Assembly (NCBI GenBank): GCA_963576475.1
Contig: OY754990.1
Location: forward strand, 18,008,653-18,072,652
Direction of reading: 5' to 3'
Length of the DNA stretch: 64,000 nt
DNA from: Molanna angustata
Taxonomy: Eukaryota > Arthropoda > Insecta > Trichoptera > Molannidae
Under the pieces are notes generated by a model that did not search any database, had not been told where the DNA came from, and saw only the letters and a program-made list of their open reading frames with translations. This document shows positions 10,191-21,234 of this stretch, piece by piece. Each line of letters starts with the position of its first letter. Position 1 is the first letter of the stretch. The position numbers and the translations under genes are program-made.

Positions 10191-11234
10191 CTCTCCACTG
10201 CCAATCCGATCCCAATACGATCCGACTCGCTAAGAACCTACCTTTGTAACGGAGAATGAATGCGGTAGGTAGGTATGTTTTAATAGCAATGGTCGTTCAT
10301 TTGAATGTACGCAGGCGACAGATAGGTAAGTTCTAAATGAAAATTTGAAATCAAGATCGAATTCGAGTTTCAAGAGTAAGGCTACTGGTGTTTGATTAAA
10401 GTAATATACAAATTATAATAAACAAATGTCTTATTTCATAATGCAAAATGTCTCTATACAATATATATCTCTAGTTTAATCAATCATTGGCTTAACAAGA
10501 ACATTATCGATCTATACTTAATTAAGTGAGAACTTTTTTTGTTTATTTATAACCTAGTGCTGCAAGTGAACAAAGGTGGTCTTATTGCCATAAGACAATC
10601 CAACAACCCATATAGCGTGAAGTATCTAAAGTTACATCGGTACACGGTATCACGTCGGGGTCACCACTGTGTGTATTGGGTTAACTACAATACATTATTG
10701 GAGTGAAATACTACTGCGTGTTCTGATTAAAATATGTTTATTAGACGGCGGTGGCCCATGAGAATAGACTAGGACTGCCATTGGTGGGGATAAATTATAT
10801 AGGCAAATCTGAGGATCTGCCTCCTCCATATCTCCAAAAATAGTATTAAGTGCCTTGAAAAAAAATACTGATCAATGAGGAAAGAAAACAAAGAAATCAT
10901 TAGAAATTTTTAGAAAGTAGGTATTTGACGAATATACTTTTTTTTATTATCCCTAAAATATTTCTATCGATTGAGATGACGGAACATCATCACTTAGGTC
11001 ATTCCTTGGTCTTGAATGGAAGAGCTTTTAAAACACTTCTGTAATGTGAATGGTGTACTGTTCCGTGGAGTGAGGATAGCAACATTATTTTATTTGGTTC
11101 AACTAACAAATCTACTAAGTCAAATTTGATTATAAATTAATTCTTTTTTTGTTTAATTTCCAGGATGGAATACCTAAAGGAAGTGATACATACATATTTT
11201 AAGGTAACTGCATAATAAACTATTACATATTATA
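10191..11234. other. Repeat debris, no gene seen
   Basis: Part of it (about 10260-10380, GGTAAGTTCTAAATGAAAAT...) is similar to 31210-31310. The block at 10560-10740 contains CACGTCGGGGTCACCACTGT, which is also part of the MITE at 40764. Nothing coding recognised. Confidence 0.4.
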
Positions 11235-12085
11235 TGAACGTACACACCAACAAAGACAGAACTACTCTGGACAGCAACACGCAAACGAAGCCATTTAATA
11301 GACACTTCCCCACTAACTTTCGAAAATTCAGATATTCTTCCTAAATCCTGTGTTAAACTTCTTGGAGTCAAAATAGATTCAAATCTAAGCTTTTCAAACC
11401 AAATTAACACAGTTAATTCTTCTGCTTTCTTTCAACCAAGACGTTTAAAGTCAATCCGAAGGAGTATCCCAATTGAAGCTATGAAATCTTTGGTAAGCGC
11501 CTTTGTTGTCTCCCGTTTGGATTATTGTAACGGTATATATGCGAATTTACCAAAGAAAGAAATTAATAAAATTCAGTCAGTTTTCAATGCTGCAGCCAGA
11601 CTCATCACTGGAGCCTCCAAATTATCTCACATCTCTCACCATATTCGCAATCTACATTGGCTTAAAGTCCCCGAAAGAATTGAATATAAGCTCTGTCTCA
11701 TAATCTTTAAAGCACTTCGTGGTATGGCTCCTACTTACCTCTCCGAACTGTGCATTCCGCTTTCAATAAATGACAGCCAATCATCACTTCGTTCTGCTTC
11801 TTCATCCATGGTTGGGAAATTAGTTGGAATAAACAGGGTGCACACAACTAATTTCGGTGATCGTGCATTTGCTGTGGCAGGACCAAATGCATGGAATAAG
11901 CTCCCACACACCCTCAGACAAACCGAAAATATATCTTCGTTCAGGAAAAAACTCAAAACGCACCTTTTTCGCAAATCTTACCAGAGCCGAAATGATGCAA
12001 CGTAATCATTTTTTCAGCGCCCTTGAGGTGAGATATTCACAAAAACGGCGCTATATAAATTATCCAAATTTATTATCAAAACATC
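11235..12085 (+). mobile_element. 5'-truncated CR1/L2-like LINE, C-terminal coding end and 3' tail
   Basis: A continuous frame from about 11240 to the TAA at 12003-12005 encodes the LINE C-terminal third: KLLGVKIDSNLSFSNQI, VVSRLDYCNGIYANLPK, VFNAAARLITGA, HHIRNLHWLKVPERIEYKL, GDRAFAVAGPNAWNKLPHTL and LKTHLF. This is the order seen in CR1/L2-clade LINEs. The 3' end GCGCTATATAAATTATCC is also typical of that group. The frame is intact, so the insertion is not ancient, but RT core and endonuclease are missing. Confidence 0.8.
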
Positions 12086-12267
12086 ATTTAATTTAACTTT
12101 AACTGTGTGTACTGGAATTTTGCAATCGATTTCATCTAACTTCACGAGCATTTAGAGCTCTGTATACTTCCGATGACAATGTTTGTTTCCAGCTTGATGC
12201 ATTTGACATTTTGATAAAGTTGTACGATTTTTTATTTCTGAACATGAATTGTGACTGCTATTCATGT

Positions 12268-12480
12268 TTATTTATTTATTCTTCATAGAGAGTCATACAG
12301 TCAATACAATTTATAATAAAACAACAATGCATTGCTTAGTTAGTGGACCAGTGAAAACTCCATAAATTAATCAATAGGACAACCACAAAAAATTACAAAT
12401 TAAAAATACATATATTAAAGAATGCATTGTATGTATACCGTGCAAGCACGGTGCACAAAAACATTCTGGGTGTAGTTATT
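12268..12480 (-). repeat. Probable LINE/SINE 3' tail
   Basis: On the - strand it ends GACTCTCTATGAAGAATAAA followed by TAAATAAAC, as in many insect non-LTR 3' ends. No coding part remains. Confidence 0.35.
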
Positions 12481-12495
12481 ATTACACTTGGGAAT

Positions 12496-12520
12496 ATAAT
12501 AATAATAATAATAATAATAA
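12496..12520. repeat. TAA microsatellite, 5' target flank
   Basis: Eight consecutive TAA/ATA units directly abut the first base of the Dong-like element. A matching run follows its 3' end at 16441-16456. Confidence 0.85.
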
Positions 12521-12616
12521 GCCCCTCAAAAACCAAACCCACGTGCAGTTAAAAACATCTAGAACTACGTGAGGGGCGGGAGCTACACAACCACATCGAG
12601 TAGCTTGCCAACGGGT
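12521..12616 (+). ncRNA. Candidate HDV-like self-cleaving ribozyme at the element 5' end
   Basis: A nested double-pseudoknot fold can be drawn by hand. P1 is GCCCCTC (12521-12527) with GAGGGGC (12571-12577), seven perfect pairs. P2 is ACCC (12537-12540) with GGGT (12613-12616). P3 is ACGT-gc-AGTT (12541-12550) with AACTACGT (12563-12570). P4 is AGCTAC (12581-12586) with GTAGCT (12600-12605). The joiner TGCCAAC between P4 and P2 contains the C-then-AA expected around the catalytic cytosine. P1 starts at the first base of the element, where such ribozymes cut in R2-type LINEs. P2 is short, so the fold needs testing. Confidence 0.6.
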
Positions 12617-12642
12617 AAAGGGTACAAACACACAACACATAC

Positions 12643-13482
12643 ATGGATCATACAAAAAACACAAGCCTCGGACAAACACCGCTACCTGGGGAGCGCCAGG
12701 GCACGTCCGGAGTTAGCGCTGGGCGTAGCAGCATGAGAGCCGCTAATGACATGCTGTCGAACAGGCGGACACATGCCGGGACACCCGAAGAAACAACAGC
12801 CGAAACCCAACACACCCGACCTGCTGAAAGTGCTTTGCCGGCAAGTCAACCGACAACCACCAAAGCGGGAAAACCACGACAACGCATGAAATGGACAGAT
12901 GACATGAACATAAACCTCATGCGTTGCTACTACACTATCACACAAGGAGACACACAAATAATTGGATACAGACAGGAGCTATATACACAATTCACCACAA
13001 TTTATCCAGAACTCTCACACATCACAGAACAGCGACTGGCGGACCAGAAAAGAGTTATAATAAACAACAAAAGAATACAACTATCAATACTTGATCAAAT
13101 AAAACAAGACGCAATCAGAATGAGTAATCAAAATAGAATAAGTACATTAACACAAGACATAACAAATACGCAAATAAACCACAACAATCCACAGGAAATA
13201 TCAATAATACCACAGCAAAATAACACTGAACAACCAAATATAAACATAACTAACGAATCCACCAATATGAACAATAATATAACAATAAGCCCTAACAACA
13301 ATGACGAGACCAACGGAAGAACAGAACAAAACCCAGACACAAAAACACAAATCACAAACACACTAGAACACACAATCGAAATATATAAAGATAGCGACCC
13401 CACAACAAGACCACACCTACCAAAGCTCAAAATCAACAAACAAACCATTAACATGATCAATATTATCAACACAATTGATTAA
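12643..13482 (+). CDS. Dong/R4-like N-terminal protein region (Myb/SANT-like)
   Basis: Starts at the first ATG after the ribozyme-like 5' UTR and runs 279 codons to TAA. Residues 1-80 are polar and low-complexity. Residues about 83-145 (KWTDDMNINLMRCYY ... YPELSHITEQRLADQKR) resemble the Myb/SANT-like DNA-binding segment found at the N-terminus of R4-type LINEs. The rest is N/Q/T-rich linker ending KLKINKQTINMINIIN. In this family one long ORF is usual, so this and the next frame were probably a single protein. They overlap by 8 nt in different frames. Whether that is a mutation or a translational coupling site cannot be told here. Confidence 0.7.
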   Translation: MDHTKNTSLGQTPLPGERQGTSGVSAGRSSMRAANDMLSNRRTHAGTPEETTAETQHTRPAESALPASQPTTTKAGKPRQRMKWTDDMNINLMRCYYTITQGDTQIIGYRQELYTQFTTIYPELSHITEQRLADQKRVIINNKRIQLSILDQIKQDAIRMSNQNRISTLTQDITNTQINHNNPQEISIIPQQNNTEQPNINITNESTNMNNNITISPNNNDETNGRTEQNPDTKTQITNTLEHTIEIYKDSDPTTRPHLPKLKINKQTINMINIINTID

Positions 13483-16321
13483 CACTGAAAGAACACTCGA
13501 AAAATTACATATATTAGTTTACTGTAGCGCATACACCATTATTACACTAAACAAACAAAATATTAACAATAAAACAGAAAACTCCCATAGAACACACAGA
13601 AGCACTATACCAGCATGGCAACACAGAATACAAATCAAAATCAACTCATTAAGAAATGAAATAGGCAAAGTAACACAAAAAATTAAAGATAATCTTAAAA
13701 ATCCAAGAAAACTACGGGAAATTGAAACGATTAAAGACAAATACAATGAACACAACCTAACCATACTCCTTGATACGCTAACACAAAAGTTATCAGCACA
13801 ATCACATAGATTAAAACGATACAAAAAATGCTATGACAGGAAAACACACAATCTCAATTTTCAAACAAGCCAAAAAAGCTTCTACAACAACCTAAAAAAC
13901 AACAATATAGAAATTACAGATGCACCTAAATTAAATGAAATAGAATCATACTGGGAGAACATTTGGTCTGAAAACAAAAAACACAACGAAAATGCCGCAT
14001 GGATAACAGAGGAAGAAAATGACAATAACCAATTTCAAAACATGGCCACAATACAAATAAATATAACTGACTTCAAAACTGCTATAAAGAAGACACACAA
14101 CTGGAAGACACCAGGCATAGATAATATCCAAAATTACTGGTACAAATATCTCCCTGTAACACACGAAAAATTCTCCGAACTATTACACAAATGCGTAACG
14201 GAAAACCAAAACCTCCCATCTTTTTTCACTAAAGGTATCACATATCTCAAACCTAAATCAACAGACACAAAAAATCCATCTAAATATCATCCAATCACAT
14301 GTCTACCCACAATATACAAAATTCTTACCTCAATTATAACTACAAAAATAGATCTTTTCCTAACACAAAATAACATACTGACAGAAGAACAAAAAGGATG
14401 CAGAAAGCAAAGCAGAGGATGCAAAGAACAAATCATCATCGACCGGACAATAACAAATCAGGCGATAAAGAAGAAAAGGAACATGTACTGTGCATACATA
14501 GATTACCAAAAAGCCTTTGATAGTGTCCCCCACTCATGGTTAGTAAAAGTTCTAGAAATATACAAAATTGACATAAAACTTGTAGAATTTTTAAAACAAA
14601 TAATGAACACCTGGAACACGACAATATACCTAAAACTAAACAACAAAATGATAAAATCAAAACAAATAAACATTAAAACCGGAATCTTTCAAGGTGACTC
14701 CCTAAGCGCACTATGGTTCTGTATCTCCCTCAACACACTCTCCAAGATGCTTAACAAAAGCAAACTTGGCTACAAAATCACAACACACAACTTAAATACA
14801 AATCCTATAAAAATCAACCACCTTTTATACATGGACGATTTAAAACTATATGGCAAAAATAATGACGAACTAAAACAACTAATTTATAAAACTGAATGCT
14901 TTAGTAATGACATAAAAATGAAATTCGGTATTGATAAATGCAACACATGCTCAATAGTAAGAGGTAAACCCAAGGAACACACGGGAAGCACCTTGAAGGA
15001 TACGAATGAAATAATACGCGCAATGGACGAAGATGAATTTTATAAATACTTGGGAATTCTCCAGAACCCAAGCATAAAAGATAAAAAGATAAAAGAAACC
15101 ACCAAAAACGAATACCTTAAAAGACTAAATATCCTCCTCAAAACACAACTAAATGGAAAAAATATGACTAAAGCAATAAACTCATACGCAATACCAGTAC
15201 TAACATATACATTTGGAATAATTAAATGTATCAATACGGAACTTGACGATCTCAACATTAAACTCAGAACAACATCATCAAAACATAGAATTCACCACGA
15301 ACATTCAGCAATAGAAAGATTCACACTGCCAAGAGAGGAAGGAGGAAGAGGACTCATAGACATAAAAAATCTACACCATACACAAATAAATAACTTAAGA
15401 CAATACTTCTACACAAAACGAAATAGCCCAATACATAACGAAATCATAAACATAGATCACACATACTCACCACTTACACTTAACGACAACGAACGCAATC
15501 TAGAAATAACAACACATGACGCAAAAATTGAAACATGGAAAAATAAAACATTACATGGAATACACCCAAGTCATCTACAACAACAACATATTGATAAAGC
15601 CCTTAGTAATAATTGGCTCAAACACTCAGACCTATACGCAGAAACAGAAGGATTTATCATAGCTATTCAGGACAAAATAATAAAAACAAAAAACTACACG
15701 AAACATATTATAAAAGACAATACAATAACAAACGACACATGCAGAAAGTGCAAATTACAAAAAGAAACAATAGAACACATAACAGGTGGCTGCTCAACTC
15801 TTGCACCGACGGAATATACAATAAGACACGATAACATCTGCAAACACATATATTTGGAACTAGCCCACAAACATAAACTTATCGAAACACACCCCAAGTG
15901 GTATCAATACACACCCCCAGCTGTAACAGAAAATGATAACTACAAACTATACTGGAATAGAGAAATAATCACAGACAGAACAAACCTACATAACCGACCA
16001 GACATTACATTAATCGACAAAATACATAAACACACATATCTAATAGAAATATCGATACCAAATACAGCAAATCTACAAAAGAAACATTTAGAAAAAATAG
16101 ATAAATACATACCTTTAGCAGAACAGATAAAATCACAGTGGAAACAAGAAAAAGTAACAATAGTCCCAATAATATTATCGTCTACAGGCATCATACCAAA
16201 AACTCTCCAAAAAAATATAGACATACTAAAGTTACCCCCATACGTAATCACCAACATACAAAAAACTACAATTATCAACACATGCACAATAGTTAGAAAA
16301 TTTCTACAGGTACCACTTTAA
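13475..16321 (+). CDS. Dong/R4-like reverse transcriptase and restriction-like endonuclease
   Basis: About 948 codons, open to TAA at 16319-16321. The frame begins without an ATG, so it was probably reached from the upstream frame. Reverse-transcriptase motifs appear in order: NWKTPGIDNIQNYWYKYLP (about residue 210), YHPITCLPTIYKIL, AYIDYQKAFDSVPHSWL (motif A Asp about 343), GIFQGDSLSALWFC (motif B) and YMDDLKLYG (motif C, about 452). Then come a CX2CX8HX4C knuckle (CRKCKLQKETIEHITGGC, about 756) and RPDITLID ... TYLIEI (about 840), the PD-(D/E)xK-type endonuclease of R2/R4/NeSL LINEs. All catalytic residues I can recognise are intact. It nicks the DNA target and primes cDNA synthesis there. 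Confidence 0.88.
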   Translation: MINTERTLEKLHILVYCSAYTIITLNKQNINNKTENSHRTHRSTIPAWQHRIQIKINSLRNEIGKVTQKIKDNLKNPRKLREIETIKDKYNEHNLTILLDTLTQKLSAQSHRLKRYKKCYDRKTHNLNFQTSQKSFYNNLKNNNIEITDAPKLNEIESYWENIWSENKKHNENAAWITEEENDNNQFQNMATIQINITDFKTAIKKTHNWKTPGIDNIQNYWYKYLPVTHEKFSELLHKCVTENQNLPSFFTKGITYLKPKSTDTKNPSKYHPITCLPTIYKILTSIITTKIDLFLTQNNILTEEQKGCRKQSRGCKEQIIIDRTITNQAIKKKRNMYCAYIDYQKAFDSVPHSWLVKVLEIYKIDIKLVEFLKQIMNTWNTTIYLKLNNKMIKSKQINIKTGIFQGDSLSALWFCISLNTLSKMLNKSKLGYKITTHNLNTNPIKINHLLYMDDLKLYGKNNDELKQLIYKTECFSNDIKMKFGIDKCNTCSIVRGKPKEHTGSTLKDTNEIIRAMDEDEFYKYLGILQNPSIKDKKIKETTKNEYLKRLNILLKTQLNGKNMTKAINSYAIPVLTYTFGIIKCINTELDDLNIKLRTTSSKHRIHHEHSAIERFTLPREEGGRGLIDIKNLHHTQINNLRQYFYTKRNSPIHNEIINIDHTYSPLTLNDNERNLEITTHDAKIETWKNKTLHGIHPSHLQQQHIDKALSNNWLKHSDLYAETEGFIIAIQDKIIKTKNYTKHIIKDNTITNDTCRKCKLQKETIEHITGGCSTLAPTEYTIRHDNICKHIYLELAHKHKLIETHPKWYQYTPPAVTENDNYKLYWNREIITDRTNLHNRPDITLIDKIHKHTYLIEISIPNTANLQKKHLEKIDKYIPLAEQIKSQWKQEKVTIVPIILSSTGIIPKTLQKNIDILKLPPYVITNIQKTTIINTCTIVRKFLQVPL

Positions 16322-16440
16322 ACAACTACACACAACCACACAGACACACAACCACACAGACACACAAACACATAGCCTCACAACTTGAGTATGCTCCGTT
16401 GTGAAAGAAACTACCGAGCCATAACCGAGATCAATCTTCC

Positions 16441-17127
16441 ATAATAATAATAATAAATTTATTTGTTGCATTAAAAATAACAAGAAATTATATACATTTT
16501 GAACTATTTTACAACAAATAGGCTATTGCTCAGCTGTACACCCGTGGAGACTCACAGTGCAGCTGATTTTCAGCAATGCCTTGGACGATCACAAAATATA
16601 TATTTTATACATACAGATAATAAATAAAAAATAAAATAACATAAAATTATATACGAAAACATTTATACATGAAGAAAAGAAAAAAAAATAATAATTGAGA
16701 AAGATAAAAAAAACAAAAGGAAAAAACATATATATTATATATACAAATAAAAATAAATAAACAAAGAAAGAAAAAAAATATATGTAGAAGGTGTTTGGAT
16801 ATCGGGTTGCTCTGCTCGGACAGTGAAAACAGATTTTTTTAGCAAGTCTCGGGAATCCACAAATAGAGTCCTGCTGTTTGCCAGAGTTCCCAAATTATGA
16901 AAATGGATTGATTCAGAATAATTACTAAAACTAAGACCAAAATGAAAATCAAGATGTGAAGCAAACTTACGCTGAATTCTTTCGATTCTGTCAATGTATG
17001 TCGTATAGTAAGGGTTCCAAACCACAGATCCAAATTCCAGGTGACTCCTAACAAGAAAGTTGTAAAGGACCTTCAGGGTAACAACTGATCTAAATGGCTT
17101 GGAAACTCTCAAGACAAAACTCAGCAA
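16441..17127 (-). pseudogene. Jockey-type LINE 3' part with TTA tail
   Basis: On the - strand the frame from 17127 reads TLKVLYNFLVRSHLEFGSVV, WNPYYTTYIDRIERIQRKF, then FHNLGTLANSRTLF and DLLKKS. This is the post-RT region of Jockey-type LINEs. It runs into an A-rich 3' UTR and then AATTTATTATTATTATTAT. The Dong-like element therefore probably inserted in this LINE's own TTA tail. Confidence 0.65.
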
Positions 17128-18060
17128 TTTATAAGCTTTGTCAAATGTTGCATAATTCAGGCGTTATTCATATTGAAATTAAATCAATTTCAGTTTTCTT
17201 TAACTTTAATTATCTAACTATCCCTATTTTATGTTTACCTTTTATGTTTTCATATCAATCCGCAACATATAGTTACACAATATTGCAAGAGTATATCGGC
17301 AATTACGCAGTGATATGAGGCACGGAATACCTAACTCCTTTATACTTCCCCACTCCCCAAATTCCTACTTACCCCTGCATCATTTGTATTTTTCTAAATT
17401 TTGAATTACTTCTGTTGTATGGTTAACTTTGGTTTTTCTTTTTGTAATTTATTGTATTTTATTTCAATTTCTTATTTCTGTAATTTCAAACTTTTTTTTT
17501 CAGGGCCATGATGCTGTTAATGTTCGTCCAACGGTTGAACTACAACTATAATATATTTAATATATTCAACTATTTGTATATCATACAATATTTAGATATA
17601 TATTAAAAACAACTATCCCTTGTTTATCATTATGTAACTCATACTTATAAATATTAAATTAAATACTCATCTAATGCATAGCTTTATAACTAATTACTTA
17701 TTAAAAACGAAAAATAGTTTCTATCTATTTCTAGTCATACAAGAGTGAATAAAAATGTAGACAAATTACTAATTTACTGAAATTACTAATTGTCTTAATG
17801 GAATATTTAAAAGGAACTGCATAATAACAAATTAACAATGACGATTTCACCAATGCTACCGAAACTGCCATCTACGAAGGAATTTCGAAAGCTTTGATAG
17901 TTCCCAATCGATTTATTCATTGATTTTCTCTAGTAAAGGTATTGATTTATTTCCTAGCATTATATTCATACAATACCAACATTATAAAAATGCATCACGT
18001 TTTGTCTAAGACGATAACTAGAGTTTGGTTGATTACGGAATACTGTATTGAGAAATAAAC
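17128..18060. other. AT-rich DNA, no gene seen
   Basis: Short frames only, without recognisable domains. One GCCATCT motif at 17867. Possibly a remnant of a TE flanking the Jockey relic, but nothing firm. Confidence 0.3.
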
Positions 18061-18440
18061 AACATGCTTTCCACTAGCAAAGTCAGAATATACAAGGCGC
18101 GTGTCCGTCCCATTATGACATATCGGATAGAAGAAACAGTCGACTCAAACAGAACGAAAAGCTGTCACAGAGTGGCTGAAATGAAGACCTTGCGATCCAT
18201 TTCAGGAAGAACCCCCAGGAACCGCATTAGAAATGAAACGACCAGGTCTATTATGCGGTGTCATTTAAATATGGGGGTGAATCAGAAGATGCTTCTGGAG
18301 AGACCGAGTCGAATATATGGACAATAGAATTAATAATATTGTTAAGAAAGTAATATCCAACAACAGAAGACTACCCGGTAGTCCTGCAAAGAGATGAAAG
18401 GACTATTGGACCTCCTCCTGGTAGCTTCTTGCCTAAAAGA
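18061..18440 (+). pseudogene. LINE C-terminal relic (family B)
   Basis: Frame reads KVRIYKARVRPIMTYRIEET, VAEMKTLRSISGRTPRNRIR, NETTRSI, with stops afterwards, then remnants of GRPAKRW (AAGAGATGAAAGGACTATTGG). Same family as 2125-2600. Its 3' region resembles the repeated 3' ends at 26215 and 43240. Confidence 0.6.
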
Positions 18441-21234
18441 AACGTATATTATAAATAATAGCATTGGTGAAATTGAAATTGGTGATGAAGTTGCAAATCG
18501 CAGTTGAATTTTTAAGACGAATTATATTTATTTGTAGTCTTAAAATAAACCTATTTGAAAATATTTTTTTTTAAATTATACTTAATTTTTGAAAAATCGA
18601 ACTGATGTATATAGAAAAATAATTCGTTTTTTTTAATACAATTAATTTTACAAAGTATAATATTCGATTTGAAAGCCAAAATTTTGTTCCTGAAGAAAGT
18701 GCCATCTGTGTATTTTATAAGTAAAGTTTGTTTCCACATCGAGCCGGGCATTAACATGCAATCATAAGTTGTGCAATAGTTCAATTGCTTTAAGACAAAT
18801 ATTCATAAAGAAATAGGCACCAATAATACATTATCATAACATATTCTTGTATCATCTCATTCTGATCAAAACTTATGCTTAAATCATCGAAATAAATTAT
18901 GTTATTTTTTTTTAATCTATAAAACTGATATTTGTTGAATTCAAATATCATATATTATGTGTACTAATTTTCCCCTTCTTTTGACGAAATAATCTAACTA
19001 TAAAATAAATAGTTTTTGTTATCAATTGAAAATATAAAATATCTATGGTATTTGTGACATCTGCACAATAAATTCACAGTGTAAAAAGAAACACTAAAAG
19101 AGTTTTCGCTTCATATTAATAGATGGCGTTAGCATCTATCTATTAATCCAGTATTTTATTTGATGGGGATATAAATTAAAGAAATATTTTTATGAACATT
19201 GCAATAATACATTTTATCGTTTCGTAATCCGATCTGATTTTCTGGTTTCTAAAACCAAAATGTATTCCATCATTGTCTCTATTGATATATAAATAATTGA
19301 TTACCCACAGATCCCTAATACATTATTACTTAGTGCATGACTTTTCATTTCTCAATAATTTGATTCAAATTTAAAATATTTCTATTTAAAAGTGAATGTT
19401 TGCAAAAAATGGATATATTTTTTTTAATATCCTATTATTTTTTTTAAAATATATTATTTAAATTATTTTTTTAGTAACCCAAATGCTCCTAAGTATTTTT
19501 ATTTATTTGTCAATTTTAGATGATTCAAATTGAAAATTACAATTTTCAAACTATTAGGCGTAATAATATATATGTATGTACTTATATAAACAAATACTTA
19601 CTTTAAACTTACCTCAAAAACTTACATATTATTATAGTACCCTATCAAATCTTTAGATACAAATTCAAATGAATTATATTATAATTAGGTACTTAAATGT
19701 ACATAATTAAAACTGTATAAAAATGTAAATAAACAATGTATATATGTAATGTACTATGATAACTGTAAAAATATTATGTATGTAATAAAATAAAACATAA
19801 GTGTTTTGATGGACAAGCAATAAAACAAATGAATATGAATTTCATATAAAAATCTAATGAAAATACGTCAGTCAAACTGATGATATTATAATAGTAAAAA
19901 TTGTAAAAAAAAGTAGTTTTTTTATTTACGATAAAAAGTAACGCCATCTGTCGAAGAATGTCGGAACTAGTTGATATACATATTTCAGCCACTCTGGATT
20001 GAAACGAATTTGTATATGACGAAATAATTTCGTTATTTCGATGAATTATTTTGAAGTAAAAAATCATAGGTACTGTCTACAAAATTTAATTTTTTTGTTA
20101 AAACAAATTATATTTAGTTTTGAAATAAAAAAAAAGCCTTTTGTTTACTGCCATCTGTGGGATCGCAGTATTATCATATTACTTTTTACTTGTACCTGTA
20201 AAAGAAAGGAACATTTTCTACCGATATTTTTTGTAAGCTTTAATAATTATATCGAACAATATTGTATTTATTTATATTGTGTAGTTAAAAAATGTTTACC
20301 ATGCCATCTTTTGATGAATTTCAAATTTGATTGAAAACTAAATTAAAAATACAGCATTTTTAATGTATGTACTGTAAATTTTTACTATTCATGGCGTATA
20401 ATATAATATTTTTTTATCATAACATTTATTTACAAATAATATACAAAGTTGCATGTATTATTTATTTTCGTCTTGTGCTAGAAATGGCTGTTAGTAACAC
20501 GACATAGAATTTAAAATGTGTTTTTGTTGAATAAAGTAGAAAATAGATAGCAATGACTGATTCAACGTCACTTTGACGTGTATTGTATAATATAAAAAAA
20601 TATCAATAAAAACGCCATCTGTGAAAATTTGTTGAAAATTTTTATGTCAAATTTTAATAATCTCGAATATTCACCTTAATTTTCAGACTTCTAACGATTT
20701 TTCACGTTTGCTGGATTAGGTATTTTTTTTTTTTTTTTTTTTTATTTCGTCTTTAATTTTTCCTTTCAAGCTTATTATAATATTTTTATTTTTTATTACT
20801 CCAAATTTAGCAATATGAACTGAGTTGTAAATAGCCCAATAACACTTTGATTCTGTGACTCAAGAATTAAGTTTTATCGCCCTTGGAGAGATCCTACATA
20901 AATATGTATTATGTCTCATATCAGCGCTCTATAAATTACTTTTAACACCGAAGGCAACAATTTTATTTCTCGCTGGCTTTTGAGATTCCCTGAATCTCTA
21001 AGAATATGAAAAAGGTGCTTACAAATTAGATTAAGATCCAGATTACAAAGATCTTGGTCACTTCTTTGATGTCCTATGTAGATCATGGATCTGGAATCGT
21101 CGAAAGTCTACGAACGTGAATCTCTATTTATCGTTTGTTCTTTTTGCACCTTGGTGCCGAGATTGTTAAAGGGCTTCATAAGCTACTGTTTGTGCTATAT
21201 TTTGTTTTTTGCTATTCATTCTTCAGATTACTTA
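18441..21234. other. Gene-poor AT-rich stretch with recurring GCCATCT motifs
   Basis: No gene or RNA recognised. The heptamer GCCATCT (or its complement AGATGGC) occurs at 18701, 19121, 19943, 20150, 20303 and 20614, mostly followed by GTG or GT. A poly-T run is near 20719-20745. Small open frames (for example 20041-20334) are AT-driven. Confidence 0.4.

Larger units (their letters stand above)
12521..16440 (+). mobile_element. Nearly complete Dong/R4-like non-LTR retrotransposon in a TAA repeat
   Basis: The element runs from GCCCCTC to ...CAATCTTCC and is flanked on both sides by (TAA)n, the target preference established for Dong in silkworm. It holds a 5' UTR with a candidate self-cleaving ribozyme, an N-terminal frame with a Myb/SANT-like segment, and a long frame with reverse transcriptase, CCHC knuckle and restriction-like endonuclease. 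The only obvious defect is the frame change near 13475. The C-terminal endonuclease and lack of an apurinic endonuclease fit the R2/R4 group. The coding strand is very poor in T and rich in A/C, unlike neighbours. Confidence 0.85.
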
